Shown here one piece after another: positions 1 through 9,179 of a DNA stretch of 38,588 nt. The stretch is from a virus: positions 1-38,588 of IMG/VR virus record IMGVR_UViG_3300032132_000020. The stretch is one strand, 5' to 3'. A model generated the notes under the pieces. The model ran no database searches, was not told the origin of the DNA, and saw only the letters and a list, made by a program, of their open reading frames with translations. The translations under genes and the position numbers were made by a program. How positions within the stretch are numbered: the stretch's first letter is position 1; every line of letters starts with the position of its first letter.

Positions 1-3000
1 CCAATTGAAAGAGAAATTGATATATTAATGGAAAGAGATAAACAGGATTTTAGTCCTAAGTCTCATTCAGATACTCATGTATCACTTACTCTTGAAAAAT
101 TTAAGAAAGATTGGGGATTAAAATATACAACACCTGATATTATATATGGACAAACACCAGCTGTTATGTTAGAAACTATAGTAACTGATATGCCTGGAGG
201 ATTTACTCTATCAAACTTCTTTGATTATACAGTTAAAAAAGGTGAAATGAGTAAAGAGATTGATGGTAAAGTCTATACTCATAAAAACTGGAAAGAGATG
301 CCTGAGTATCAGATTGAAAGATTTGTAAATGATGTTATTAAAATATGGTCTGGAATAACTGAAGGCGTTAAGGTTAGAAATTTAAAAGTTGGTGAAGGTG
401 AAGGTCATTTAGACGAACCAAGTTCAGCTAGAAGAAGTGACCTTACAGATTTCCTATCAAGTGAATTTGGAGAATCTGTATTTGTTGATGCTGAGTTTTA
501 TGATAAAGCTGGTATAAAAAGAAATGTTAAAGAAGTAATTGGTGATTTAAGAGTTGGTTTCTATACTGGAGCTGGGAGAGTAGGTCAAAAAGCTGAAGCT
601 AGATTAGCAACAACTGAAGCTGAAGCATATGATTATTATGCAGGAGCTAAGAAACCTCAAAGTGGATATATTGTAGCTTGGCTTGCTGATGTAGAGTCAG
701 GTATAGGTATACCAATAACAACAGCTGAACCAGGAAAAGGTCTTAGTGGTATTCATAAATTGGCAAATAGGTTTGTAGATACTTTAAATGAAGCTAAAGA
801 ACGATGGAAAGATTCCCCTGAGATATCAAATTATATTGATAGAATGATAAATCAGTATGTAAAAACAGATGATACTCGCATTGTAGATGTATTTGATGTT
901 GATGATAAAGGGAATCCAATTAATTATAAATTTAGAGGCGAGATACCTTCAGATGAAAGGACATCAGACCATGCTACTACAATGTTAACTACTGTATTTG
1001 GGGATAAACAATTTGGTAAAAATTTCTGGGATTCTGTAGTTAATTCAAAAGCTGATACAAAAGGATGGACTGCCGAAAAAGAATTTGCTCATGACTCATT
1101 AAGAAGAATAAGACTTTTTACTAATAGAACTACAACTAATCTTGAGACTAAAAGAATTGAACAAATAACTGACTTTATGGATAAAACAGTACCTGAGGGC
1201 ATAATGTCAGATATGAGAGAAATTATTGATACTGTACTAAAGCCTATAAATAAGAGTGGTATGTATAATTTTCATCTCTTAAAAGATGAAGCTTTAGTTA
1301 AAGGTGAAATGAATCCTAAGTTATCGTCTGCTTTTAGAAACCTAGCCGAACAAGTACAAAGAGCAAGAGAACTTAATTCTGATGCTAATATATTAAGTGT
1401 TGATAAAGATTTAAAATATCCTGGAGGGTTAGGAGATACAAGCCACTTTAATTCTATTGTAGTTGTTAGCAATAGATTTATGGAAGCGTTGAAAATACTT
1501 ACTGGTGATTTTCATAGGAGAGGTTCAAAAGCTGCTAAGCCTATTATTTCATTTGCAAGTGATGGTGAGGCTGCTTTCTTAGGTAAGACAATGTTTATGG
1601 TAGATAGTAGATTTGAACCATACTTAGAAAATAACAAGATAGATATGGTAATGTTTGATTCTGCTGTAAAAACTAGAGGCGGAGATTATGATGGTTCTAT
1701 TATAGATTTAGGTAAGTACAGAGATATGGACCAATTTTTAGCATCTACTAATACAGATAAAACAGTAGGTCTTCCTATAGAATCAATACAGATGCAGAGT
1801 TGGCACGCTGAAGATAAACCAGCTCGTATACCAATGCACGTTGCAAATGATTTGGTAGGAGGAAAATTAAATGATGCATATTTTAAATGGTTAAATAGAC
1901 CAGCTGTTAGAAATTATGAAGATAGATTAGCTAGTATTGTAGGTGGTGGTAATATATCTAGAATGACTGCATTCTCTAAGTTCTTAATTGGTGAGGTTGG
2001 TGATGACGTTGATAATGTAATGTATAGTACTATGTCTAGATGGTTAAGTGCTAATGGTTATCCTATGTTTTTACCATTTAAGACTAGTATGAAAAATGCT
2101 ATGATGAGAGAGTTTATTGATAAGGCTGGTATGATAAGCCCTGAGAATCATCATGGTAGTCAAAGTGTATTAGTTCCTTCTTATTATGAATTTGACCATG
2201 TTAATGGCTTGAGAAATATATTATTTGAAGACAAATTAGGTGATGGCGTTCATAGTATATATACATATGGTAATGCTGAAATAGGTTTTAATAATTATAC
2301 AAAAAGATTTGACCCTCAGAATACAAATCTAATTGTAAGTAGAGAAAACGCAGCTGACCAATTAATTACTTGGGGTGACCTTATAAAAGGGATAAGAAAT
2401 GATATTGGCAAAGCTCAAAGAAGTCAAGTATATATAAAGACTAAAGAGCAAGCTAAGCTAAATGCAAAAATGAAAGGTAATGTAGAAGGTTTTGTATTTG
2501 GAGGTAAAAGGGAACATCAATTAGGTAGGTTAGTTGATTGGGTAAAAGATTTAAATACATTTATGGATAAGAATATAACTGTTGAAGTTGCTGGTGTATT
2601 TCAAAGAACGCCTTCTACTCGTTCATCTGATAAAGTTATAGCTGGTATAAAAGGTTTTGTTGATGGAAACTTTGCTAGATTAGATACTGTTGATTTATGG
2701 ACAAGATTAGAAGCTGACCATGATTATGATAAATTAAATTATTGGTGGGATACTCCAACTGACATATTAAATGCTTGGAATGGAATGGCCCCTGATAAAA
2801 AGTCTGTTGTTAATACATCAGAACCAACGTCTATAAGAGAACTTGACTTACTTAATTCTTCTAGTCTAAGAAAATATAATTTTGATTCACAAATAGCTTC
2901 AAAGAAGAGAGGTGAAGTTGTAAAAATTAAAAGAGTCTTTCAATTTATGAAGCATTATAGAGGTGAAGATGGCGAGAGAGGATATAATATAACTTTCCCT

Positions 3001-5385
3001 ACTATGCAAGGAGAACCTAAGACAGTTATAAGAATTAATGAAGCTAGAATGGATGAAGCTGAGTCAAAAACTACAGATGATATTCAAAGAATTGTAGATT
3101 CAAAAGATGGTTTTACAGAAGAAGACTTTGGATTAAACCAAAATTATTATAAAGATATATTATTTGGCAAAGAAGGTTTATTTTTAGAAGTTGAAGATAA
3201 GAATGGAAATATAATCAAAAAAGAATATCAAGGTTTATTTGAAAAAGGAGTTTTAATAAAAGATAAGGGCAAGGAATATTTCCATTCAGAAAAAATAAAA
3301 CCTGTAGAACAAGATATTATAATAGCTTCACTTCAACCTTATAAAGGATTCTTACAATTAGCTACTGATACATATGAAGGTGGAGAAGCTAAAAGAGTTA
3401 ATTATGAGTCATTTATAGCTGGATACGATACATATAGTGATTCTATGTTAAATCTTGAATCTTATGTATTAAGAGCTATGGGAAGAAACCCAAAATATAA
3501 GTTTAAAGATTATGCTAAATATTTTTATTCAGATGCTACTGAAGGTAAAAAGCCTGTTTCAATATTTGGATTGCAAGATGCTAGACTCCCAAAGGTTGCT
3601 AGAAGAGGTGAACGAGTAAGCAATTTAGGTTCAGAGTTATTACCATTTGATAGGTCTGTATGGTCAGCGGCATCAGTTGATAGAATGGGATTAGAAAAAC
3701 CATATAAATCTCACGATAAAAGTGAAGAAGCTTTTAATGATATATGGAGTGACTATATAGATAAAGGTAATGAGACAGATGCTGTTGTAAGAAAAATAGT
3801 AAACTCTATTAAACATGATGCTGAGAATTTTGAATTTTTAAATATTCTAGATAGGAAGATTGTTTCAGCTAAGTCTGGTCTTAAAAGAGCTAAGAGATAT
3901 AATGATGAAAACTTAGAATCTTGGCTTGGAGATAGAGTTAATAGGTTGCAAGGAGTAAGAGATAGTGTAAATGATAAGATATTACTTGATGAATCAGCTA
4001 CTATTCCAATAGCAAAAACTATTAGAAGACAATTAATGCAATCAATCGTTAAAGGATTGCCAGTTGACCTTGTTACTATGTATAAAGATACACAAGGAAA
4101 TATTAAATATGGTAAAAAGCAAAGCGTTGGACCTGACCAAACTGGTAGGTATGTAAAGCAAAGACAAGATTGGATAAGAAAGAATATGAGAAGGATTATT
4201 GCTTCTACTTGGCAGAATAATCAATTAGCTATTGAAATAAAAGGTATTAGTAGTAATGATTATGCTCAGATGGTTATGTGGCATAGAACACTTGCAGAGA
4301 AGACAGGGTTTATGTTAGACCCAAGAACAGTTCCTTATTCAGAAGCGTTTGAGATTAGTGTATCTGAAGCTAGAAGAGAATTAGGTAAAAACTGGTCGAG
4401 TTGGTTTGAGCATAGAGATTATGCTCCTCATGAGAGAGAAGATATTGTGCAAGCTAACATTATGAGATATATGAGAACAGAGTGGGGCAGATGGAATGAT
4501 ATGGAGGATGGCCTTGGCAATCTCTGGATACTAAAGTTTATGACACCTGAACCAGATGGTATGACAGCTACTTACCACCAAAAGCATTTTCTACCAGGAT
4601 TCTCAGAGATAGATAAACAAATTAAATATATTACATTAGGTATGAATTTCTTATCTACAAACCCAGAAATATTAGATATACCTATAGCTAGGCAAGCTGC
4701 TAGAGAAGCTGGTTTATCTGGTAGACAAACAGATTTATTGGTTGACAAAAGACAACTGTTAATCAGAGAATTAGCTGAATCATTCACAGATAAAATGAGA
4801 GCTTTGTATAATCAAGAGTCACCAAGACAAGATGTTAGTAAGATGAGTGGAGAAGAAAGGCTTAAAGCTGCTCTTGGTGGTGATGATATAAGCTCTTCTA
4901 TATTTGCAACAAGTGAATCATTATATTCTGGTACAAGTAATGCTGATATGATAAAAGAAGCTGGTGATGTATTTAAAGCTATAGATAAAGGTGAAATAGA
5001 AACAATACAAGATTTAAACCCTGAGATGAAATTATTATATGGAGTTACTGGAGACTTATCTCTTGATTATCTATCATTAAAAGGAGCCCCAGCTAAGATT
5101 GACCAACTATTGGATATTAAAAATATGGCTAGATTTTATTTTATGCCTAATAAAGTATTGAATAGTAGAGGCAAATTAGAAAATGTAAAAGATTTAAAAG
5201 GGTATTATGATAGTGTTAAGAAAGATGGTAAGATATGGTTTGGTGATTTATCTGAAAAGAATATGCTTGTAAAAGATAAGGTGTCCAGTATTGATATGAA
5301 TCCATTTGGTAGTCCTATAGAGAGAAATGTAGAGACTGGAGAACAAGCTAAACAAGTCTTTAGAGACAATATAATGGGATGTTAA
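1..5385 (+). CDS. Giant virion protein, candidate two-barrel RNA polymerase (5' end outside window)
   Basis: The frame is open from base 1. The first ATG at 28 has no ribosome binding site, so the true start lies upstream and the protein exceeds 1,785 aa. Numbered from that ATG, residues 857-863 read VFQRTPS. 37 residues after R860 comes EADHDYDKL, with D897, D899 and D901. This resembles bacterial RNA polymerase beta-prime, where an NRAPT segment precedes the metal-binding NADFDGD loop by about 35 residues. Upstream, around 540-556, lies MVMFDSAVKTRGGDYDG, whose lysine could belong to a beta-like barrel. Two-barrel polymerases of the YonO and crAss-like virion type are single giant chains, which fits. 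The glycine of DFDGD is replaced by tyrosine here. Late strand and position beside another huge gene suggest a packaged, ejected protein. Polymerase function is inferred from motifs only; otherwise it is an unknown internal virion protein. Confidence 0.45.
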   Translation, partial: PIEREIDILMERDKQDFSPKSHSDTHVSLTLEKFKKDWGLKYTTPDIIYGQTPAVMLETIVTDMPGGFTLSNFFDYTVKKGEMSKEIDGKVYTHKNWKEMPEYQIERFVNDVIKIWSGITEGVKVRNLKVGEGEGHLDEPSSARRSDLTDFLSSEFGESVFVDAEFYDKAGIKRNVKEVIGDLRVGFYTGAGRVGQKAEARLATTEAEAYDYYAGAKKPQSGYIVAWLADVESGIGIPITTAEPGKGLSGIHKLANRFVDTLNEAKERWKDSPEISNYIDRMINQYVKTDDTRIVDVFDVDDKGNPINYKFRGEIPSDERTSDHATTMLTTVFGDKQFGKNFWDSVVNSKADTKGWTAEKEFAHDSLRRIRLFTNRTTTNLETKRIEQITDFMDKTVPEGIMSDMREIIDTVLKPINKSGMYNFHLLKDEALVKGEMNPKLSSAFRNLAEQVQRARELNSDANILSVDKDLKYPGGLGDTSHFNSIVVVSNRFMEALKILTGDFHRRGSKAAKPIISFASDGEAAFLGKTMFMVDSRFEPYLENNKIDMVMFDSAVKTRGGDYDGSIIDLGKYRDMDQFLASTNTDKTVGLPIESIQMQSWHAEDKPARIPMHVANDLVGGKLNDAYFKWLNRPAVRNYEDRLASIVGGGNISRMTAFSKFLIGEVGDDVDNVMYSTMSRWLSANGYPMFLPFKTSMKNAMMREFIDKAGMISPENHHGSQSVLVPSYYEFDHVNGLRNILFEDKLGDGVHSIYTYGNAEIGFNNYTKRFDPQNTNLIVSRENAADQLITWGDLIKGIRNDIGKAQRSQVYIKTKEQAKLNAKMKGNVEGFVFGGKREHQLGRLVDWVKDLNTFMDKNITVEVAGVFQRTPSTRSSDKVIAGIKGFVDGNFARLDTVDLWTRLEADHDYDKLNYWWDTPTDILNAWNGMAPDKKSVVNTSEPTSIRELDLLNSSSLRKYNFDSQIASKKRGEVVKIKRVFQFMKHYRGEDGERGYNITFPTMQGEPKTVIRINEARMDEAESKTTDDIQRIVDSKDGFTEEDFGLNQNYYKDILFGKEGLFLEVEDKNGNIIKKEYQGLFEKGVLIKDKGKEYFHSEKIKPVEQDIIIASLQPYKGFLQLATDTYEGGEAKRVNYESFIAGYDTYSDSMLNLESYVLRAMGRNPKYKFKDYAKYFYSDATEGKKPVSIFGLQDARLPKVARRGERVSNLGSELLPFDRSVWSAASVDRMGLEKPYKSHDKSEEAFNDIWSDYIDKGNETDAVVRKIVNSIKHDAENFEFLNILDRKIVSAKSGLKRAKRYNDENLESWLGDRVNRLQGVRDSVNDKILLDESATIPIAKTIRRQLMQSIVKGLPVDLVTMYKDTQGNIKYGKKQSVGPDQTGRYVKQRQDWIRKNMRRIIASTWQNNQLAIEIKGISSNDYAQMVMWHRTLAEKTGFMLDPRTVPYSEAFEISVSEARRELGKNWSSWFEHRDYAPHEREDIVQANIMRYMRTEWGRWNDMEDGLGNLWILKFMTPEPDGMTATYHQKHFLPGFSEIDKQIKYITLGMNFLSTNPEILDIPIARQAAREAGLSGRQTDLLVDKRQLLIRELAESFTDKMRALYNQESPRQDVSKMSGEERLKAALGGDDISSSIFATSESLYSGTSNADMIKEAGDVFKAIDKGEIETIQDLNPEMKLLYGVTGDLSLDYLSLKGAPAKIDQLLDIKNMARFYFMPNKVLNSRGKLENVKDLKGYYDSVKKDGKIWFGDLSEKNMLVKDKVSSIDMNPFGSPIERNVETGEQAKQVFRDNIMGC

Positions 5386-5401
5386 ATAAAGGAAATTAAT
5401 T

Positions 5402-8200
5402 ATGGCAGGTTGTGACCCAAAAGTATTAGCATTAGGCGAAAAAGTAATAGACAAATGGTTTAAAAAAGGTGGAATCATATCTCAGAATCTTGGAAAAGAT
5501 AGCTATGGATATTTAAAACAACTGTGGTGGTCAACAACTAGAAAAGATTTTGATTATGGTGAGACACCATCAATTTCAGAACTTAAAGTTATAAGTAAAA
5601 GAATTGATAAAGTAGAGAAAGGGTTTACAAAAAGAACAGGAAAGTTTGCTGAATTATTTTATTTACCTGAGGCTGTTTTAGCTAATAATATGCCAGCTAG
5701 AGATGCTTATAGATTTTTTATGAAATCTCATCAGCAATTTCAAGGTCATAGAGATGATTACCAAAGTGTTTTTAATAGTATTGTAAAGAAACTTGGTGAA
5801 AAGTCTAGACTACTTGGATTGAGTCGTAAAGGTGGGTTTAAAAGTATTAATAAAGCTCATAAAGAACTAAAGAAAAAGTATAATAAGTACGAAGAAATAA
5901 TGCAAAATGATGGATGGAAAAAAGCTGAAGATTATTATGAAAAAGAATTAGCTGACCTATCTAAAGATACTCAGTTTGAGATATTTGAATTAGCTAATGA
6001 CGTATTAAGAGACCCTGATTTAGTAAGTAAAGAACCAAAAAAGTATGGCATATTCTCAGACATAGCAAGTGAGTGGAAAAGTATAAGTCCTAAATTGTAT
6101 AAAGATTTAAAAAATGGTTTAAGATTTCATATAGAAGCTATATCAGAAGCCAATGAATTAACCGGTGGTGCTTATACAGAAATGTTAGGCAACATGAGAA
6201 AGATACAAAGTAATTTAAAGCAGAGGAAGAATTATTTTCCAACTGAAGTGCTTAGAATGTTTCCTACTATGAAAGCTGTTCAAGAATCTATATATGAAAA
6301 ATCTAGTACTTTAGAGAAAAAAGATTTAACAAAAGTAAATGACTATGTTGCAAACATGAGTGAGATACTTATTGATGAACTTAATCTATCAAAGCATGCT
6401 TTAGAGGCTAAATATGGAGATATGGCTAGACATAATAAAGATGTCATTGGTGTAATGGATAATTATATTAGAAATATAACGATGTTTAACTTTGCTGGGA
6501 CAACTTCGGCTAAGCTGTTGCAAGGTATAAGAAAGATAAGCGAAATGTCACCAGAAGAGGCAGACCATCAGTCTCAATTCTATATAGATTATCTTTATGA
6601 TACTCATGCAACTATGTTAGGGTTGAATGTTAAATCATCATTTTGGAGAGCTGCTACGAGAAATGTTACAGCTTGGCAGTTCATGTCTAAACTTGGTTTA
6701 AATCTAAGAGGAGCTGCGAGAAATGCAACTCAGTCATTACAAAACTATGTTTACTTTGGTGTAAAGGGAATGGTAGATTCTAAACAATATTTAGCTACTG
6801 CTAATATAGGTCTTTTAGCTGACGCTGAGGCTAAAAAGCATGGTGTTTATTTTGCTGAAGCTCGTGAACTTACAAATACATTAGGTTTGTTCCCAGATGT
6901 AGCAACATCAAAGATAAATGGGAAAGAAGTACTTACATATAAATATGACAGTACATCTAGGAAATTTTCAGAAGGTCTCGAAAAATTTGCATCAAAAACA
7001 GCTTGGCCAATGAGGAAGGTTGAGAATAAAATCAACAGACAGTTAACATTTAAAATGGCATTTGCATTAAGACATCAACAGTTAAATAACAACGCTGGTA
7101 TGATTGAACGAGATGTTACTAGGGCAATAAAAGATGGTAAACTCGATAAAGATACAGATGTAAATGATTATATACAGAATTTAATAACAAAAAGGTCTTC
7201 AAACTTTGCAGCCAATATGGTAAAAGAACTCCATTATGAATATTCTGGGTTTGCAAAGCCAAAAGTTTTAAGAACACCAGCTGGTTCTATATTAGGTCAG
7301 TTTATGACATATAGTGTTAATTTTTGGAACTACCAATACAAGATAGCTTCTAGAGGTAAGGACAGTATAGTTGCTGGAGACTGGGGAAGCCCAGAGTCTT
7401 TTAGACTTTATAGGTTGGGGATGTTATACTCATTTTTATATGGTATACTATCACCTTTGACAAATACAGATGTAGGCAATCTTATACAGCATGATACTTA
7501 TGAAAGATATCAAAACTTTGCTGATGCATTTAGTGAAGATGAAGAAGTTAAGAAAAAAGCTTTCTTTGGCAAAGGTCCTATAATTGGAACTGTAGGTGGA
7601 CCTTTCGTTGGTGATATTGTTACTATGGGTAATGTATTTGGTCTATATGATTTAATGTCCAATGGTGAAATGGATGAACATAGTTGGTTAGGTTATTTAG
7701 CTGGATATCAAGACTATGCTGATTCCCGTGACTCTGATAGAGTATATGATGCTGTAAGAACATTAAACACAGAAGTAGCAAGACAACTCTATGTTGTTTG
7801 GCCTCGAATGTATAACGGTGCTGGTCTTGGTACGTTAGCTCAAATAGAATTAGGTCTATTCCCAGACAAAGGAATGAAAGAGAAGAAGGCTGTAGTTGCT
7901 AAAGCTGTTGGTCTGCCAGCGCCTGCATATGCTGAACCTAAACCTGCAAAGAAAAAACCCAAGAAGAAAGATATAGTATTAGAATCTCTAAAAAATCTAT
8001 CAAAAGATGGTAGAAGAATACGAGGAGCAGAAAATGTTGGTTCGGATGAATGGCTTTTAAATATAGTTAATAGTCAAAAATCTTATTCAGCTGATTTACA
8101 ACCACTTAAAGGTTCTTTATCTAGATATAATACAAGGCTATTATCATTAGCTCACCAAAAAGGATATCAAGGTGGCTTTGACAGAGGAACTTGGAGCTAA
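5402..8200 (+). CDS. Large internal/ejected virion protein (932 aa), function unknown
   Basis: An AAGGA ribosome binding site precedes the ATG, 16 bases after the giant gene, so the two are co-transcribed. The protein is rich in lysine, alanine and predicted helix, with charged coiled-coil-like stretches around residues 140-190. Two hydrophobic segments, about 700-715 (MLYSFLYGILSPL) and 750-775 (glycine-rich, GPIIGTVGGPFVGD), could insert into a membrane. A lysine/proline linker near 845-860 (AKKKPKKK) precedes a short C-terminal domain. I recognise no enzymatic motif. Size, late position and partial membrane affinity match ejection proteins of short-tailed phages, but that role is inferred. 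It is the last gene of its operon, ending at the hairpin terminator. Confidence 0.5.
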   Translation: MAGCDPKVLALGEKVIDKWFKKGGIISQNLGKDSYGYLKQLWWSTTRKDFDYGETPSISELKVISKRIDKVEKGFTKRTGKFAELFYLPEAVLANNMPARDAYRFFMKSHQQFQGHRDDYQSVFNSIVKKLGEKSRLLGLSRKGGFKSINKAHKELKKKYNKYEEIMQNDGWKKAEDYYEKELADLSKDTQFEIFELANDVLRDPDLVSKEPKKYGIFSDIASEWKSISPKLYKDLKNGLRFHIEAISEANELTGGAYTEMLGNMRKIQSNLKQRKNYFPTEVLRMFPTMKAVQESIYEKSSTLEKKDLTKVNDYVANMSEILIDELNLSKHALEAKYGDMARHNKDVIGVMDNYIRNITMFNFAGTTSAKLLQGIRKISEMSPEEADHQSQFYIDYLYDTHATMLGLNVKSSFWRAATRNVTAWQFMSKLGLNLRGAARNATQSLQNYVYFGVKGMVDSKQYLATANIGLLADAEAKKHGVYFAEARELTNTLGLFPDVATSKINGKEVLTYKYDSTSRKFSEGLEKFASKTAWPMRKVENKINRQLTFKMAFALRHQQLNNNAGMIERDVTRAIKDGKLDKDTDVNDYIQNLITKRSSNFAANMVKELHYEYSGFAKPKVLRTPAGSILGQFMTYSVNFWNYQYKIASRGKDSIVAGDWGSPESFRLYRLGMLYSFLYGILSPLTNTDVGNLIQHDTYERYQNFADAFSEDEEVKKKAFFGKGPIIGTVGGPFVGDIVTMGNVFGLYDLMSNGEMDEHSWLGYLAGYQDYADSRDSDRVYDAVRTLNTEVARQLYVVWPRMYNGAGLGTLAQIELGLFPDKGMKEKKAVVAKAVGLPAPAYAEPKPAKKKPKKKDIVLESLKNLSKDGRRIRGAENVGSDEWLLNIVNSQKSYSADLQPLKGSLSRYNTRLLSLAHQKGYQGGFDRGTWS

Positions 8201-8231
8201 AAAAAGGGGGCCGAAGCCCCCTCTCTTTTTT
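8198..8231. terminator. Bidirectional rho-independent terminator between convergent operons
   Basis: A perfect 6-bp stem (GGGGGC at 8206-8211, GCCCCC at 8216-8221) with a CGAA loop is followed by TCTCTTTTTT. It is preceded by a run of seven A residues, which is a U tract when read from the minus strand. It lies exactly between the rightward virion gene ending at 8200 and the leftward gene ending at 8241, so it probably stops both. Confidence 0.92.
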
Positions 8232-8240
8232 GCCTGATGA

Positions 8241-8462
8241 TTAATTAAGAGGAGTCCAGGCAGATGTTCTCTTCATTTCTTTTAATAATCTTTCGTTTCT
8301 TTTACTAGGTATCTCTACACCATAAGTTGCAAAAGACGCCAATACATTTTCAGCTCTAATTCTTATTTTTTTACCCTTATTTTCTAGCTCGGCACCACTT
8401 TTTATAATATCTGATAATTCGTTTAATATTTCTTCTGTTAAAACTATTTTATTTTTAGTCAT
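8241..8462 (-). CDS. Small hypothetical protein (73 aa), last gene of the early operon
   Basis: The protein is charged and helical, with an N-terminal half of mixed leucine/isoleucine and lysine/glutamate and no recognisable motif. Its start abuts the end of the RuvC-like gene: the stop codon of that gene and this ATG overlap in a TAATG arrangement, supporting translational coupling. It ends ten bases from the bidirectional terminator. I do not recognise the family. Confidence 0.6.
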   Translation of the reverse strand: MTKNKIVLTEEILNELSDIIKSGAELENKGKKIRIRAENVLASFATYGVEIPSKRNERLLKEMKRTSAWTPLN

Positions 8463-8911
8463 TAATTATCCTTTTCATTATTTACATACCAAACTACCAT
8501 TAAAGCTGCATCACTTGTACTTAATGTAATCTTATTCTCTGGGAATAAATTAATTGCTATTTGTTTCAACTCATTTTTCCTTTCTCTTTTTATTTTTGGA
8601 AGAGGCTGGAGTGGCTTCATCCATGTTTGAGGTGTAACTTCTAATGTTGGAATATCATATGCTCCAAGTATCCCTAACCATTTACCAAAGTTACATCCGA
8701 ATTTAAACGCACTACTTCTTGCGTCTGTAGGGAAAGCGTGAACCTTCTCTATCACACAAAAAACATTCTTATCTTTAACTCTAGCTGTATTTATTATAGC
8801 TGCCATTTCTTTTGGTGTCTTTGGACATTTGTGTAGTATCATCTTATCTTTAGCTTCATTGTATATTGCTACTCCACCTTTTGCTCCAGGGTCAATACCT
8901 ATTATAATCAT
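8462..8911 (-). CDS. RuvC-like Holliday junction resolvase
   Basis: An RNase H-fold nuclease expected to cut branched DNA before packaging or during recombination. The N-terminus reads IIIGIDPGAKGG, with the first catalytic aspartate at D7. E55 lies in CVIEKVHAFP and D134 in STSDAALMVVWY, giving the acidic set typical of RuvC-like phage resolvases at 149 aa. A TTG nine bases upstream could add three residues, but it sits directly on the GGAAGG ribosome binding site. The ATG at 8911 is ten bases from that site and overlaps the upstream stop as TAATG, so I chose it. It probably works with the Rad52-like and Cas4-like proteins of the same operon. Confidence 0.82.
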   Translation of the reverse strand: MIIIGIDPGAKGGVAIYNEAKDKMILHKCPKTPKEMAAIINTARVKDKNVFCVIEKVHAFPTDARSSAFKFGCNFGKWLGILGAYDIPTLEVTPQTWMKPLQPLPKIKRERKNELKQIAINLFPENKITLSTSDAALMVVWYVNNEKDN

Positions 8912-9174
8912 TATTCCCAATCCTTCCTAGCTGAATATTTATTTTTACTTTTCTTATGTTTATATTTAGACCGATACGTTACTACTTTCTCAGTTTTACT
9001 TTTCATATACTCTTTCCTGTACTCATCTAATATATCATCAAGTTCACTAGATGAGCAATCCCACAACTTTTTAGTACCAACTATCTTCTGTTTAATGTCA
9101 ATAGTCGTTTCTATTGTAAGATGCTCATCAGCTTGGATTGTTGCTAACTTATCTGTAAACTCTTCCAACTTCAC
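8911..9174 (-). CDS. Hypothetical basic-tailed protein (87 aa)
   Basis: The N-terminal half is acidic and helical; the C-terminal 25 residues are lysine and arginine rich (YRSKYKHKKSKNKYSARK), which could contact nucleic acid. The start is a GTG with no clear ribosome binding site, five bases after the helicase stop, so translation probably depends on re-initiation. Its stop overlaps the RuvC-like start. Family not recognised. Confidence 0.6.
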   Translation of the reverse strand: MKLEEFTDKLATIQADEHLTIETTIDIKQKIVGTKKLWDCSSSELDDILDEYRKEYMKSKTEKVVTYRSKYKHKKSKNKYSARKDWE

Positions 9175-9179
9175 TACTT

